Shown one piece after another: positions 9,643 through 18,965 of a DNA stretch of 64,000 nt. Source of the DNA: Prosthecobacter sp. (GTDB lineage Bacteria > Verrucomicrobiota > Verrucomicrobiia > Verrucomicrobiales > Verrucomicrobiaceae); NCBI GenBank assembly GCA_017853885.1, contig JAFMIR010000009.1, forward strand, positions 1-64,000, in the 5' to 3' direction. The notes under the pieces are model-generated. The model saw nothing but the letters and a program-made list of their open reading frames with translations, was not told the DNA's origin and ran no database searches. Position 1 is the stretch's first letter. Each line of letters begins with the position of its first letter. The position numbers were made by a program, and so were the translations under genes.

Positions 9643-9871
9643 GTATCAAAGCCATGTTAAAAGCTCATTGCATGCCCAGTGTGAAGAAACTTCCATCTTG
9701 TGAATAAATCCTTGCGGCTCATCGCGGTCTCTGACAGCCTCAAAACGCGATTGTGATGCATTTTTCAAATCACTCCTCAGGGACGACTCGCCTAGCCCAG
9801 CTACGGCTCCAAAAAGAAGTGGTCCCAAATTGCCATTCAACGCTCTTGGCACCTAACTTGCCCCATCTACC

Positions 9872-11431
9872 ATGGACCGTGACGATCCCTCTCATGTAGT
9901 CAGCTCAACCCTCATTGAAAATCGCCCAACTGACTCTAGTCCACAAACCCCTTCTCACGCTTTGCCTGCTATTACATCTCCCTCCCGCCGCAAACGCACC
10001 GTTGCCTCTTCCGAAGCCCCCGCTGGCACAAAAACCTTCGTCTTGGACACCAACGTCCTTCTGCACGACCCAGCCTGCATCCACCGATTTGAGGAGCATT
10101 GCATCTGCATCCCAGTAGACGTGCTAAGCGAACTGGACCGCTTCAAAAATGAAATGACTGAACGCGGTGCTAACGCTCGTGAAGTGCATCGGGCACTGAT
10201 GCAGATGTTCTCTGCCGGTTCCGACCTCACCCATGGCGTTCCAACCGCGGGCGGTGGTAAAATCCGCCTAGCCGTGTATGACCCAGGCGAGGCCCGAAAA
10301 TTCACCAGCATTCAGGAGTTCGAACGCATTTTTCACGATCTCGACAAGGCCGACCATCGCATCATCGCCTGCACGCTTTGGCTCCGTGAGACTGAGAAAC
10401 CACCGGTCATCCTTGTGAGCAAGGATTTGAACATGCAGCTCAAGGCTCGTGCGCTGGGCATCGAGTGCGAGGACTACATGCACGATAAAGTCGCGCCGCG
10501 TGAAGTGTCGAATTTCGAAATCGCCCGTGTCGAAGTGACCGGTCATGAGTTGCAGCGATTTGCCAGCAGTGGCCGCCTCACACTCGGCGAGTCCTCCACA
10601 GCCTCTCTTGTGGTCAATGACTACGCGCTTCTCTCTGCGGGAGAGAAAGCCACTATTCCGGCCCGCTTCAGCGTCCAAGGTGAATTTGTCCGCCTCAGGG
10701 TGCCTGAGAACCTTAAGGTCGGCCAAGGCCGCACCATCAAACCCATGAACCTTGGCCAAGTCTGCCTGCTCGATGCCCTACTCGATCCCGAAATCAGCCT
10801 TGTCACATGCTATGGCCAAGCTGGCACGGGTAAAACGCTCCTCGCTGTCGCCGCCGGCCTGCAGCAGGTGTTTGGCCGCACTTACCAAGGTCTCACGGTC
10901 AGCCGTCCCATCGTCGCCATGGGCCAGACGGTAGGCTTCTTGCCCGGCTCGCTTCAGGAAAAGATGCGCCCATGGCTGCAACCCGTTTACGATGCGCTCG
11001 ATCTCCTGATGCGCCCAGTCGAAAACACTCAGGGCCCCACGCGCAAGAAGCCAAACCGCTTCATGCCAGACCCAGCCCAAATACAGGCACCTGCCGCACC
11101 TTACGACCCTCTCATCCAGCAGGGGGTTATCGAAGTGGAAGCTCTCTGTTACATTCGTGGGCGCAGCATCCCTGACCGTTTCTTTGTGCTCGATGAGGCC
11201 CAACAACTCACCCCACTGGAGGCCAAAACCATCGTCACACGCATGTCCCGAGGATCAAAGCTCGTTCTTGTTGGCGATCCTGCGCAGATAGACAACCCCT
11301 ACGTCGATGCCCGAAGCAACGGCCTCGTCTACACCCGCCAGCGCATGCGTGGCCAAGCCTTCTGCGCCCATGTCCCGCTGGTCAAAGGCGAGCGCAGCCC
11401 CTTGGCGGAGGCTGCCGCACGACTCCTTTGA
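9872..11431 (+). CDS. PIN domain-PhoH ATPase fusion
   Basis: The 519-residue product joins an N-terminal PIN ribonuclease domain to a PhoH-type ATPase, the architecture often called PhoH2 or YlaK. The PIN part (about residues 50-190) shows KTFVLDTNVLLHDP with the first acidic residue, VLSELDRFKN and DHRIIACTLWL. The PhoH part has Walker A at about 313-321 (YGQAGTGKTLLA), VSRPIVAMGQTVGFLPG and a Walker B-like FFVLDEAQQLTP, followed by LVLVGDPAQID. Homologues unwind and cleave RNA in a sequence-dependent way; some are in toxin-antitoxin loci. No antitoxin-like small gene precedes it here, so a housekeeping RNA role is more likely. The first 45 residues are Ser/Pro/Thr-rich and probably disordered. 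Confidence 0.93.
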   Translation: MDRDDPSHVVSSTLIENRPTDSSPQTPSHALPAITSPSRRKRTVASSEAPAGTKTFVLDTNVLLHDPACIHRFEEHCICIPVDVLSELDRFKNEMTERGANAREVHRALMQMFSAGSDLTHGVPTAGGGKIRLAVYDPGEARKFTSIQEFERIFHDLDKADHRIIACTLWLRETEKPPVILVSKDLNMQLKARALGIECEDYMHDKVAPREVSNFEIARVEVTGHELQRFASSGRLTLGESSTASLVVNDYALLSAGEKATIPARFSVQGEFVRLRVPENLKVGQGRTIKPMNLGQVCLLDALLDPEISLVTCYGQAGTGKTLLAVAAGLQQVFGRTYQGLTVSRPIVAMGQTVGFLPGSLQEKMRPWLQPVYDALDLLMRPVENTQGPTRKKPNRFMPDPAQIQAPAAPYDPLIQQGVIEVEALCYIRGRSIPDRFFVLDEAQQLTPLEAKTIVTRMSRGSKLVLVGDPAQIDNPYVDARSNGLVYTRQRMRGQAFCAHVPLVKGERSPLAEAAARLL

Positions 11432-11580
11432 GGCTCTTGGGTAGCTAAAATCAAGCTTTGTGGGCGCCGCCGATTTCAAATGACGTTTTTTTTGAAACGG
11501 AATGGAGCTTTCCTCGTTTAAGCCGCCACCCGTGGGCTTAGCCCCGTTTGAAACCGATAACTCAACAGAAACCGAAATCC

Positions 11581-11862
11581 ATGAAAGTACTCACCACCAC
11601 CCTCGCTCTGCTTGCCATCGCCGCCGTTGGCGTGAACGCCCAAGACGCCGGCAAGAAGAAGGCTCCCTTGAACCCTGAGGAAATGTTCAAGAAACTCGAC
11701 AAGGACGGAAACGGATCCGTTTCCAAGGAAGAGTTTTTGGCTTCCCCGGGTGCCAAGAAGGACGCCGCCAAAGCTGAAGAACGTTTCGGCAAGATGGACA
11801 AGAACAAGGACGGCTCCCTTTCCAAAGAAGAGATGACCCCCAAGAAAAAGAAGGCCCCCTGA
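11581..11862 (+). CDS. Small secreted EF-hand protein
   Basis: The ATG of MKVLTTTLALLA was chosen because a signal peptide starts there (cleavage probably after VNAQ or nearby); the upstream extension is not needed. The 93-residue product carries two canonical calcium loops, DKDGNGSVSKEEF (about residues 40-52) and DKNKDGSLSKEEM (about 75-87). Both have Asp at position 1 and Glu at position 12. Between and after them are Lys/Ala-rich linkers ending in PKKKKAP. It is probably a periplasmic or secreted calcium-binding protein; such short EF-hand proteins are common in PVC bacteria and have no assigned role. It is monocistronic, closed by a strong terminator. Confidence 0.88.
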   Translation: MKVLTTTLALLAIAAVGVNAQDAGKKKAPLNPEEMFKKLDKDGNGSVSKEEFLASPGAKKDAAKAEERFGKMDKNKDGSLSKEEMTPKKKKAP

Positions 11863-11896
11863 TGATTCTTTTTTAACGATCTTTGACTTAATTCCG

Positions 11897-11934
11897 ACGC
11901 CGCGCACGCCCTCTGCGAGCACGGCGTTTTTTTT
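11897..11934 (+). terminator. Strong terminator after the EF-hand gene
   Basis: ACGCCGCGCACGC and GCGAGCACGGCGT form a 13-bp stem with two mismatches and a 5-nt loop (CCTCT), followed by eight T. The T-run touches the stop codon of the convergent yifB gene, leaving no spare sequence between the two genes. Confidence 0.88.
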
Positions 11935-13465
11935 ACCAACGTGTGCGGTCGAGACTACGGTAGGCGATGGCTTCAAAGACATGATTCTCCTCGATTCGCT
12001 CACTCCCCACCAAATCGGCCATGGTGCGGGCCACTTTCACGATGCGATCATGTGCCCTCGCGCTGAAATTCATATCCGCCATGGCATGCTCTAGCAATGC
12101 AGCGGCCTGCTGACCGAGTTCACAGTGTTTCTTGAGCAATCGCGGCGTCATCACGCTGTTCGTGTGGATGCCCGGACTTTTGGCGAAACGCTCGCGCTGC
12201 ATGCCGCGGGCCATTTCAACACGCTGACGGATCGTTTGCGAGGATTCACCGCCATCACTCGATGATAGCGCTTTGTAATCCACCAGCGGCACCTCGATGT
12301 GCAGATCGATGCGGTCCAAAAGCGGGCCGCTAATGCGCTGTCGATACTTTTGGATCATTGGCGGGCTGCACCGGCACTCACGCTTCAGATCGCCATAAAA
12401 GCCGCAGGGGCAGGGATTCATAGCCGCCACGAGCATAAACTGCGCTGGGAAGGTCATTGTTCCCGCCGCGCGTGAGATGGTGACCTTCCCATCCTCCAGC
12501 GGTTGACGCAGCACCTCGAGCGTGCTGCGCCTAAATTCAGGCAACTCATCGAGAAACAAGACGCCATGATGAGCTAGCGAGACTTCACCAGGGCCTGGAT
12601 TGGTGCCGCCACCCAGCAGCCCGGCATCGCTGATCGTATGATGCGGGCATCGAAAAGGCCGCGTGGCGATGAAAGCGTTTGTTTCGCTGAGCAAACCAGC
12701 GGCACTATGAATCTTCGTCGTCTCAATGGCCTCCTCCTCTCGCATCGCCGGCATGATCGTGGCGATGCGTTTGGCGACCATCGATTTGCCCGTGCCAGGA
12801 GGTCCGATCATGATGATGTTGTGACCACCCGCAACGGCGACCTCAATCGCCCGTTTGGCATCACCCTGCCCTTTTACATCCGTAAAGTCGATCTCATATT
12901 GGGAGGCGGACGCAAAGAACTCTGCAGCGCGGCAGGGCTCCGGTGTGATTTCCAAGTCACTCTTCAGATAATCCACCGCCTCGCGCAGATTCGCTACGCC
13001 GATGATCTCGATTCCAGAAACAACGCTGGCTTCAACCGCAGCCTTTTGCGGCACCAGAAGCCTTTTGCGGCCTTTCGCCCTAGCTTCGAGAGCCACCGCC
13101 AACAGCCCACGCACCGGTCTGAGTTCGCCATTGAGCGCCAGTTCACCCATCATTGCTGTTTCGCTCAAAACAGAGATCGGAATACGCGAGCGATGAGCAA
13201 TCAAAGAGATAGCAATCGGTAGATCAAAGCCTGGACCTTCCTTCTTGAGATCCGCTGGCGCCAAGTTCACCGTTGTCACTCCATCATTCATCGCAAAGCC
13301 GCTGCTCTGAATGGCCGCGCTGACACGTTCACGGCTTTCCTTCACTGAGGCATCTGGGAGCCCAACAATCATCATCTTCGGATTGCCACCGCCATCGTGG
13401 GACTCGATCTCAATTTCAACGGCATTCACGCCAACAAGGGTGGCTGAGTAGGTGCGGGCAACCAT
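11933..13465 (-). CDS. yifB: YifB/ComM-family Mg-chelatase-like AAA ATPase
   Basis: This 510-residue protein has the three-part YifB layout. The ChlI-like N-terminal domain (about 1-170) begins [21 protein letters not shown]. The AAA domain has Walker A at about 219-227 ([10 protein letters not shown]), [13 protein letters not shown] and Walker B-type LFLDELPEF. The C-terminal Mg-chelatase domain includes the Cys-rich [19 protein letters not shown]. ComM homologues are hexameric helicases that help branch migration during natural transformation. The presence of YifB alone does not prove competence. It is divergent from the NTF2-like gene and convergent with the EF-hand gene. Confidence 0.95.
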   Translation of the reverse strand: MVARTYSATLVGVNAVEIEIESHDGGGNPKMMIVGLPDASVKESRERVSAAIQSSGFAMNDGVTTVNLAPADLKKEGPGFDLPIAISLIAHRSRIPISVLSETAMMGELALNGELRPVRGLLAVALEARAKGRKRLLVPQKAAVEASVVSGIEIIGVANLREAVDYLKSDLEITPEPCRAAEFFASASQYEIDFTDVKGQGDAKRAIEVAVAGGHNIIMIGPPGTGKSMVAKRIATIMPAMREEEAIETTKIHSAAGLLSETNAFIATRPFRCPHHTISDAGLLGGGTNPGPGEVSLAHHGVLFLDELPEFRRSTLEVLRQPLEDGKVTISRAAGTMTFPAQFMLVAAMNPCPCGFYGDLKRECRCSPPMIQKYRQRISGPLLDRIDLHIEVPLVDYKALSSSDGGESSQTIRQRVEMARGMQRERFAKSPGIHTNSVMTPRLLKKHCELGQQAAALLEHAMADMNFSARAHDRIVKVARTMADLVGSERIEENHVFEAIAYRSLDRTRW

Positions 13466-13543
13466 GCGCGCCGAGTATGTGAAGTTTGTTCCGTTTCTGC
13501 AAGGTGATTGACGCCTCGCTGCGCCTTCGCATTCTGCATCAGC

Positions 13544-13963
13544 ATGTCAGCCGCCCAGACCTCATCACTCCAACTTATCCGCACTTATTACGAAACTTTC
13601 AACCGTGGTGACCGCGAGGCTTTCCTTACCTTGCTTGCCGATGACGTAGCGCACGACATTAACCAAGGCAGATGCGAGACTGGTAAGGAGGCGTTCCGCT
13701 CCTTTCTTCAAAGAATGGATCAGTGCTATCGCGAGCAAGTTGTAGATCTTGTGGTCTTCGTGAATGAAGATGGCAGACGTGGGGCAGCGGAGTTTTACAT
13801 CGAGGGCCAATATCTTTCGACTGATGAAGGCCTACCGCCGGCTACCGGGCAACGGTATCGTTTGCGCGTAGGCGCCTTCTTCGAAATCGAAAATGGTCTC
13901 GTGAATCGCATGACTAACTACTACAATCTTCAGGACTGGTTGCATCAGGTTGGCGCGGCCTGA
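13544..13963 (+). CDS. NTF2-like (SnoaL/ketosteroid-isomerase-like) protein
   Basis: The 140-residue product from the ATG of MSAAQTSS has the alpha+beta cone of the NTF2-like superfamily: [31 protein letters not shown] at the start, then [28 protein letters not shown] and [14 protein letters not shown] near the end. An earlier TTG at 13508 would extend it but adds nothing conserved. It is annotated in related genomes as a ketosteroid-isomerase-related protein; binding of a small molecule is possible but no catalytic residues can be assigned. It lies just upstream of hprK, 25 bases apart, and could be co-transcribed with it. Confidence 0.8.
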   Translation: MSAAQTSSLQLIRTYYETFNRGDREAFLTLLADDVAHDINQGRCETGKEAFRSFLQRMDQCYREQVVDLVVFVNEDGRRGAAEFYIEGQYLSTDEGLPPATGQRYRLRVGAFFEIENGLVNRMTNYYNLQDWLHQVGAA

Positions 13964-13988
13964 AAGCATTCATCCCATCCCCACGACC

Positions 13989-14957
13989 ATGAATCCCACT
14001 CAGCGAGTCAAAAAGCCCTCATCGATCACCGTGGGCGATTTTTTCCAAAACAACCAAGAAGATCTGCGCCTACGCCTGATTGGTCAAGACGTCGGTTTTG
14101 CCCGCAAGATCAGCGAGCCCTCCGTGAACCGCCCCGGCCTGCTACTGGCCGGTTTTGACACCTACTTCGCTTACAAGCGTGTGCAGGTTTTTGGCAATTC
14201 TGAGCACTCCTACCTTGAAGGCCTCGAACCTAAGATCCGCGCTTCGCGATTTAGCAAGCTCTGCACACAGGAAATACCCTGCATTGTCATCGCCCGTGGC
14301 CATCGCATTGAGGACAAGCTTGTGGAGATTGCCAATGCTGCCGGCATCTCGGTCTTCCAGACCAGCATGGCCACCATGAAATTCCTCAATGCGGCCACCC
14401 TCCGCCTCGAATGGGCTTTTTCACCCAGCCAAAGCCTGCATGGATGTATGGTTGACGTGCAGGGAATCGGCGTGCTTGTCGAAGGAGAGAGTGGCAGCGG
14501 CAAGAGTGAGAGTGTGATCGGGCTGCTGCAACGCGGAGCCGCCCTAGTGGCCGATGACGTCGTCAAACTTCGTGTCGTAGAGGACCGTGAAATCATCGCC
14601 ACCTCACCGGAAAAACTGCGTGGCATGATCGAGATCCGTGGTCTGGGTCTGCTGAATGTCACTGCCCTCTTTGGTGTGGGCGCCCTGCGTCTCAGCAAAC
14701 GCCTCGATCTCATCGTCACCCTTGTTCACGGCCAGAAAACAGAGGACTTGGAGCGTGTCGGCACCACCACCACCGTCCGTGACGTGATGGGCCTCGATAT
14801 TGCCCATGTGACCTTGCCGTTGGCTCCTGGTCGTGATGTGGCCGGGCTGATCGAACTGGCTGCCATGAACTACAAGCTCCGTTCTTTCGGCTACAACAGC
14901 GCCGTGGAGTTTGACCAAAGGCTGTTGCAAAAGATCACAAACAAACAATTAGGTTAG
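13989..14957 (+). CDS. hprK: HPr kinase/phosphorylase
   Basis: The 322-residue product phosphorylates HPr on its regulatory serine and removes it again. The ATG at 13989 is preferred over an upstream TTG that overlaps the preceding gene. The N-terminal domain includes FDTYFAYKRVQVFGNSEHSYL and PCIVIARGHRIEDKL. The kinase domain has the P-loop GESGSGKSE (about residues 166-174), LVADDVVKL and the family signature MIEIRGLGLLNV, followed by TVRDVMGLDIAHVTLPLAPGRD. The target gene for HPr is next, 37 bases downstream, so the kinase and substrate are probably made together. No enzyme I or sugar permease lies in the window, which suggests a regulatory rather than transport role. Confidence 0.96.
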   Translation: MNPTQRVKKPSSITVGDFFQNNQEDLRLRLIGQDVGFARKISEPSVNRPGLLLAGFDTYFAYKRVQVFGNSEHSYLEGLEPKIRASRFSKLCTQEIPCIVIARGHRIEDKLVEIANAAGISVFQTSMATMKFLNAATLRLEWAFSPSQSLHGCMVDVQGIGVLVEGESGSGKSESVIGLLQRGAALVADDVVKLRVVEDREIIATSPEKLRGMIEIRGLGLLNVTALFGVGALRLSKRLDLIVTLVHGQKTEDLERVGTTTTVRDVMGLDIAHVTLPLAPGRDVAGLIELAAMNYKLRSFGYNSAVEFDQRLLQKITNKQLG

Positions 14958-14994
14958 ACACCTTCCAACGACCCTACCGAACCTTCATTTTCGC

Positions 14995-15267
14995 ATGAGC
15001 CTTGAAAAAGAACTGACGATCCGCAACAAGATGGGCATGCACGCCCGTCCAGCCGCTCAGTTCGTGAAAAGAGCCAGCAAATACCAGTGCGACATCTGGG
15101 TGGAGAAAGATGACGAACCCGTGAACGGCAAAAGCATCATGGGACTCATGATGCTCGCTGCAGGCAAAGGTGAAATCATCAAAATCATCACGGATGGCGT
15201 CGATGCCGAGGCCGCAATGGCTGATCTAGAAGATCTTGTGAACACCGGTTTCGGCGATGTGGAGTGA
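14995..15267 (+). CDS. ptsH: Phosphocarrier protein HPr
   Basis: The 90-residue product has both HPr phosphorylation sites. The catalytic site is MGMHARPAAQF with His16, and the regulatory site is NGKSIMGLMMLAAGKG with Ser47, the target of the HPr kinase encoded just upstream. The length and ending match the family. The pair hprK-ptsH fits a signalling branch found in many Gram-negative bacteria, where HPr phosphorylation controls other processes. A catabolite-repression role as in Firmicutes cannot be assumed because no CcpA-like regulator is present here. Confidence 0.96.
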   Translation: MSLEKELTIRNKMGMHARPAAQFVKRASKYQCDIWVEKDDEPVNGKSIMGLMMLAAGKGEIIKIITDGVDAEAAMADLEDLVNTGFGDVE

Positions 15268-15281
15268 TTCCCCCGCTTTCC

Positions 15282-15971
15282 TCATCTTGGAAAGCAGCCT
15301 TCGCGGATGAAGTGTGCCGCCGCATGAAGAACTTTCGGACGCCACATGATCCACGTGTGCCCGGCGGGCAGGACGAGAAAATCCACCAAGCCGCCGATGC
15401 GACCTCCTTCCACGGTCACCACGCCATCGGAGGCACTGTCTAGCCACTGGCGGAAGAAGGGCAAATTAGCCTCATCCCCCATGATGACACCGGTTTCGAC
15501 TTTCACCGACCCGAGCCGCTTCGGCGTAGCATCTTCATCCGTGCGCAAATCCTGTAAAACAGGCCCCAGTATTTTTTTCGCCACAACGCAATTCAGCAGC
15601 TGATCGGCAATCTCACTTCCGTTGTTCGGCGGTGCCAACAGCACCGCACGACCCATCGGCAACTTTTCCGCATGCAATGCCGCCCACCAACGAAAGACGA
15701 TGCCGCCTAGCGAATGCGTGACGAAGTGCAGCTTTTTGACCGGACGGCTGGCCAACAAGTTTTCGATTTCTGGAGCTACAAAATCTCTCACGGCAACCTC
15801 AACGCCCACTCTACGCGATGGATAAGCGATAGAAGCGACTTCATAACCAACCTTCTTAAACCACAAACTTGCTCCCAGCATGCTAAGCGGTGTGCGTCCT
15901 AGACCATGGAGCATCACGACGATTTCGGAGGCATTTTGAGCAGCGGACATGTGGTGGCTCATGATAGGCAA
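15282..15971 (-). CDS. Alpha/beta hydrolase (lipase/esterase-like)
   Basis: The 229-residue product shows the compact fold of lipase-class hydrolases without a signal peptide. An oxyanion-hole segment near the start reads MLHGLGRTPLSM. The nucleophile elbow is THSLGGIVFRWW with the Ser in GxSxG form. A probable acid lies in the SDGVVTVEGG region and a His in PAGHTWIMW near the C-terminus. The AVLLAPPNNGSEIADQL stretch is typical of esterases and PGAP1-like proteins. The natural substrate is unknown. It is convergent with ptsH (14 bases between). The first Met codons (MPIMSHHM) leave the start uncertain by up to seven residues. Confidence 0.85.
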   Translation of the reverse strand: MPIMSHHMSAAQNASEIVVMLHGLGRTPLSMLGASLWFKKVGYEVASIAYPSRRVGVEVAVRDFVAPEIENLLASRPVKKLHFVTHSLGGIVFRWWAALHAEKLPMGRAVLLAPPNNGSEIADQLLNCVVAKKILGPVLQDLRTDEDATPKRLGSVKVETGVIMGDEANLPFFRQWLDSASDGVVTVEGGRIGGLVDFLVLPAGHTWIMWRPKVLHAAAHFIREGCFPR

Positions 15972-16107
15972 GACTCACATTGAACCTATTTGCCTAGGTA
16001 AGCGGCATGTTTTTCGAGAAATTTTTTCTGACAAACTTTTTTTAGCCTGATTTTCTTGTGAACAAAACACCTGCACAGGCACTCCAAGCGGGTGAAAGTT
16101 GTCAGCC

Positions 16108-16959
16108 ATGCAATCTCCTGACTTACGCAAACGCGAGGAAGAACCTTCCAGCTCGCTCACCGGCATTTCCGTCACGCCAGCCACACCCAAGGAAGTTCGT
16201 GATGACGAAGCTTTTTGCTCGCAGCTCGTGGATCGCGTGTTGCTCCGCGGGCCTAACCCGCGTCGCCGTGAGTTCTCGCTACTCATCGGAGTCATTCGTG
16301 ACTTCATGAAAGGATTTCGAACCCTGCATTTCGTCGGCCCTTGCGTCACCGTATTCGGTTCCGCCCGGTTCAGTGAAAACCATCGGTATTACCGTCTGGC
16401 CCGCGAGGTGGGTGCGGCCGTCTCCAAGATGGGTTTTACCGTCCTCACTGGTGGAGGACCGGGCATCATGGAGGCCGCAAACCGAGGCGCGAAGGATGTA
16501 AACGGCCGCAGCGTCGGGCTAAACATCAAGCTGCCTTTTGAGCAGAGTCATAATCCATACCTCGATCGCTCAGTGACGATGAATTACTTCTTCGTGCGCA
16601 AGACACTGCTGATCAAATACAGTTACGGATTCATCATTATGCCCGGCGGCTTTGGCACCTTGGACGAGATGTTTGAGGCGCTCACTCTCATCCAGACCAA
16701 AAAGATTCGTAACTTCCCCATCGTGGTCATGGGTTCCGAGTTTTGGGGTGAGATGCGCCAATTCATCGATGCCATGCTCGCAGGCGGCACCATCAGTCCC
16801 GAAGATCTCGATTTAATCAAATGGACGGACTCTATCGATGAAGCAATCACGCACCTACATGAGCATGCAGTGAAGCAGTTTGGGCTCCGCCTGGCACGCG
16901 GCATTCCTCATGGCTCGAAGCTGCTTGGCGAGCGTGACTTGAAAGCCTCTCCGTGTTGA
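16108..16959 (+). CDS. LOG-family (TIGR00730) Rossmann-fold protein
   Basis: The 283-residue product carries both signatures of LOG-type nucleotide 5'-monophosphate phosphoribohydrolases: GGGPGIMEAANRGA (about residue 115) and PGGFGTLDEMFE (about 178), where Arg, Gly-Gly and Glu form the catalytic site. It starts with a 55-residue polar extension not found in short LOG proteins, so it resembles the longer bacterial type. The activity releases a free base from AMP-like or cytokinin ribotide substrates; in bacteria the physiological substrate is often unclear. The ATG at 16108 was chosen over a TTG at 16099 because a purine-rich stretch (GGTGAAAG) lies about 10 bases upstream. Confidence 0.9.
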   Translation: MQSPDLRKREEEPSSSLTGISVTPATPKEVRDDEAFCSQLVDRVLLRGPNPRRREFSLLIGVIRDFMKGFRTLHFVGPCVTVFGSARFSENHRYYRLAREVGAAVSKMGFTVLTGGGPGIMEAANRGAKDVNGRSVGLNIKLPFEQSHNPYLDRSVTMNYFFVRKTLLIKYSYGFIIMPGGFGTLDEMFEALTLIQTKKIRNFPIVVMGSEFWGEMRQFIDAMLAGGTISPEDLDLIKWTDSIDEAITHLHEHAVKQFGLRLARGIPHGSKLLGERDLKASPC

Positions 16960-17211
16960 AATATGCACGCACGGGTCCTCTTTCGTGGTTCATCCGAGTG
17001 CATCACGCATCCCAACGGCACGATTCTCGGCAAGAGATGCTTTCGGGCTCTATTGGCGAAGCGGCATTTGGTTTTCAATGGCGCTCCATCTCTGACGCAG
17101 GAAGCTCTATACCTCATCTAAGCAGATCTCCAACTGCACACAAAACAGGCCTTTGTCTTATGAAAGACTCGTCAACTTCATGACGAAACCTTTGCTTCAT
17201 TTGATCCGCTC

Positions 17212-17952
17212 ATGACCCTCACCTCAGAAGAACGCGCCATCTACGAATGGCAGATGTGGGTGCCTGGCGTTGGCGAGGAAGGGCAGCTTAAGCTTAAAAA
17301 CTCCTCTGTGCTCGTCTCCCGCGTAGGCGGACTCGGGGGACTCGTCGCGCTTGAACTTGCTGCTGCCGGTGTTGGTCGGCTCGTGCTAGCCCACGGCGGT
17401 GTTTTACAGCCTTCTGACCTAAACCGCCAGCTCCTGCAAACCCACGGCCACATCGGCAAGCTGCGCATCGATTCCATCGTGAGCCGCTTGAGCGACCTCA
17501 ATCCACGCTGCGAAATCATCGGATTGCCCGAAAACGTGAGCGAGGTGAATGCCGATGCTCTCGTGGCACAGGCAGACATCATCGTCGATGCCGCGCCCAT
17601 GTTTCAGGAACGCCTCGCTTTGAACGCCGCAGCTTTTCGAGCCGGCAAACCCATGGTCGAATGTGCCATGCATACACTCGATGCAAGTGTCACCACCTTT
17701 GTGCCGAACAAAACGGGATGTCTCGCCTGCTACATTCCCGATGTGCCGCTGACGTGGAAACGTCAATTCCCTGTCTTCGGCGCCGTCTCTGGAACTGCAG
17801 CCTGCATCGGTGCGATGGAGGTGATTAAACTCATCACCGGCATTGGCACCACGCTGCAAGGTGAACTCCTCTCGATGAATCTTGACACCATGCAGTTCCG
17901 CAAAGTGCGTCTTCCTAAACGCGAAGACTGCGCAGTTTGCGGTGCTCGGTGA
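17212..17952 (+). CDS. Atypical ThiF/MoeB-family protein with four zinc cysteines
   Basis: The 246-residue product has the E1-like fold: a Gly-rich loop SRVGGLGGLVALELAAAGV, the SDLNRQLLQTHGHIGK segment and PVFGAVSGTAACIGAMEVIK. Two zinc-binding cysteine pairs are at C170/C173 (CLAC) and C240/C243 (CAVC). Key positions differ from E. coli MoeB. The acidic residues after strand 2 (LLDFD in MoeB) read LAHGG. The CTDN motif with Asp130 reads DAAPM (about residues 126-130). The Lys of GQPK is Arg in GKLR. It may bind nucleotide differently or use another chemistry. No ThiS/MoaD-like carrier or thiamine or molybdenum gene is adjacent. Confidence 0.82.
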   Translation: MTLTSEERAIYEWQMWVPGVGEEGQLKLKNSSVLVSRVGGLGGLVALELAAAGVGRLVLAHGGVLQPSDLNRQLLQTHGHIGKLRIDSIVSRLSDLNPRCEIIGLPENVSEVNADALVAQADIIVDAAPMFQERLALNAAAFRAGKPMVECAMHTLDASVTTFVPNKTGCLACYIPDVPLTWKRQFPVFGAVSGTAACIGAMEVIKLITGIGTTLQGELLSMNLDTMQFRKVRLPKREDCAVCGAR

Positions 17953-17959
17953 ACCTTCA

Positions 17960-18952
17960 TTACTTCCGCCGCAACATCAGCAAAGCCACGCTCAGAAGCA
18001 AAAAACTACCGCAGAGCATCCAACGAGTGACTCTGTCGCTTTTCGGCGCACCAGCAGCCACCTGAGCTGTTTCCGGAAGCTGAGGTTTTGTTTCTGCAGT
18101 GCTCTGCTTAATGCCGGTTTTCCGCTGCTCTGCGGTCTTCTCTAGGGTCTTCACCCAATCGACATTCATAAGAAGGTCCCAGCCTGGGTTTTCGTTCTTC
18201 ACACGGCAGGAGCAGCGTCCAATCAAGAACATGCAGGCATCCTCTAGGCCCGTTTCATCGAGCTGACTCAGCTGCCAAGCTCCAAGCACACGCCCGCGGC
18301 CAAACACGGCGGCCGCGAAAGGCTTTGAAGTATCCACTTTCCCCTCAGGCCCAGCCAGCATATCGATGAGTAGCTTCTCCGCCAGATCATCGAGCCGCAG
18401 GCGCATCACACGAAACTCAAGCTTCAACTCTGGGCCCGGACCGAGTTGACTGTCCGGGTCGTTCGGATCCTGAACCGGCAGCGCCGCGGCTAATTTGAGG
18501 AAATTCAGGCGCTTCGTGATCCGCTCTACCTCCGCATCATCGGCTGGTGTGCCAGTGTCTACGATCACCCAAGTTACCGAATCGCCTTCAAGAATATGAT
18601 TCATAAGAGCTACGCGTCCCGGCGAGTCGAGCAAGGCCGTCAGCGACGCCGCGCTCAGCTCGCCAGCCCAGACCGGGCGCATGCCATTTTGCGGCGAGAA
18701 CAACTCAGCACGCGTTGCTTGGCCGGAGCGGCCCGTCGTGATGTCTAAATTGGCTTTTCCACCAGCACGCAGTGGGCGCAGAAGATCCAAGATCTCAGAC
18801 TTTGCCGCCACATCGGCGGGTATGACAAGCTTGAAGCGGTCCGCCTCCCAGCGATCGAGCGCGAAGCGAAAGACAGGAATCGTGCAGCATACCGCCGCAT
18901 GTGTTGTGGCGATCCAAAAGAAGCACAGAATGGCAAACAGACGGTGGTTCAT
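17960..18952 (-). CDS. Secreted/membrane-anchored hypothetical protein
   Basis: The start at MNHRLFAILCFFW gives a signal peptide (cleavage near THAA); a longer frame upstream is unlikely. The 330-residue product begins its mature part with VCCTIPVFRFALDRWEADRFKL, a segment I remember from conserved hypothetical proteins of planctomycetes and verrucomicrobia. It continues with a mixed fold containing a GRCSCRVKNENPGWDLL Cys pair. A polar linker (about 270-305) leads to a single C-terminal membrane helix and the tail LRRK. It probably faces the periplasm, anchored at its C-terminus. No enzyme motif is visible. It is convergent with the ThiF-like gene (7 bases). Confidence 0.65.
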   Translation of the reverse strand: MNHRLFAILCFFWIATTHAAVCCTIPVFRFALDRWEADRFKLVIPADVAAKSEILDLLRPLRAGGKANLDITTGRSGQATRAELFSPQNGMRPVWAGELSAASLTALLDSPGRVALMNHILEGDSVTWVIVDTGTPADDAEVERITKRLNFLKLAAALPVQDPNDPDSQLGPGPELKLEFRVMRLRLDDLAEKLLIDMLAGPEGKVDTSKPFAAAVFGRGRVLGAWQLSQLDETGLEDACMFLIGRCSCRVKNENPGWDLLMNVDWVKTLEKTAEQRKTGIKQSTAETKPQLPETAQVAAGAPKSDRVTRWMLCGSFLLLSVALLMLRRK

Positions 18953-18965
18953 AGCGTGAGCAGGC

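Noticed and set aside
9872..11431. PIN-PhoH as a toxin-antitoxin locus
   Set aside because: PIN domains often mark toxins, but no short antitoxin gene precedes it, and the PhoH fusion is a common housekeeping architecture.
16960..17211. Small genes between the LOG and ThiF genes
   Set aside because: Frames of 60-76 codons exist on both strands, but they have no ribosome-binding site, no domain and a composition like random GC-rich sequence.
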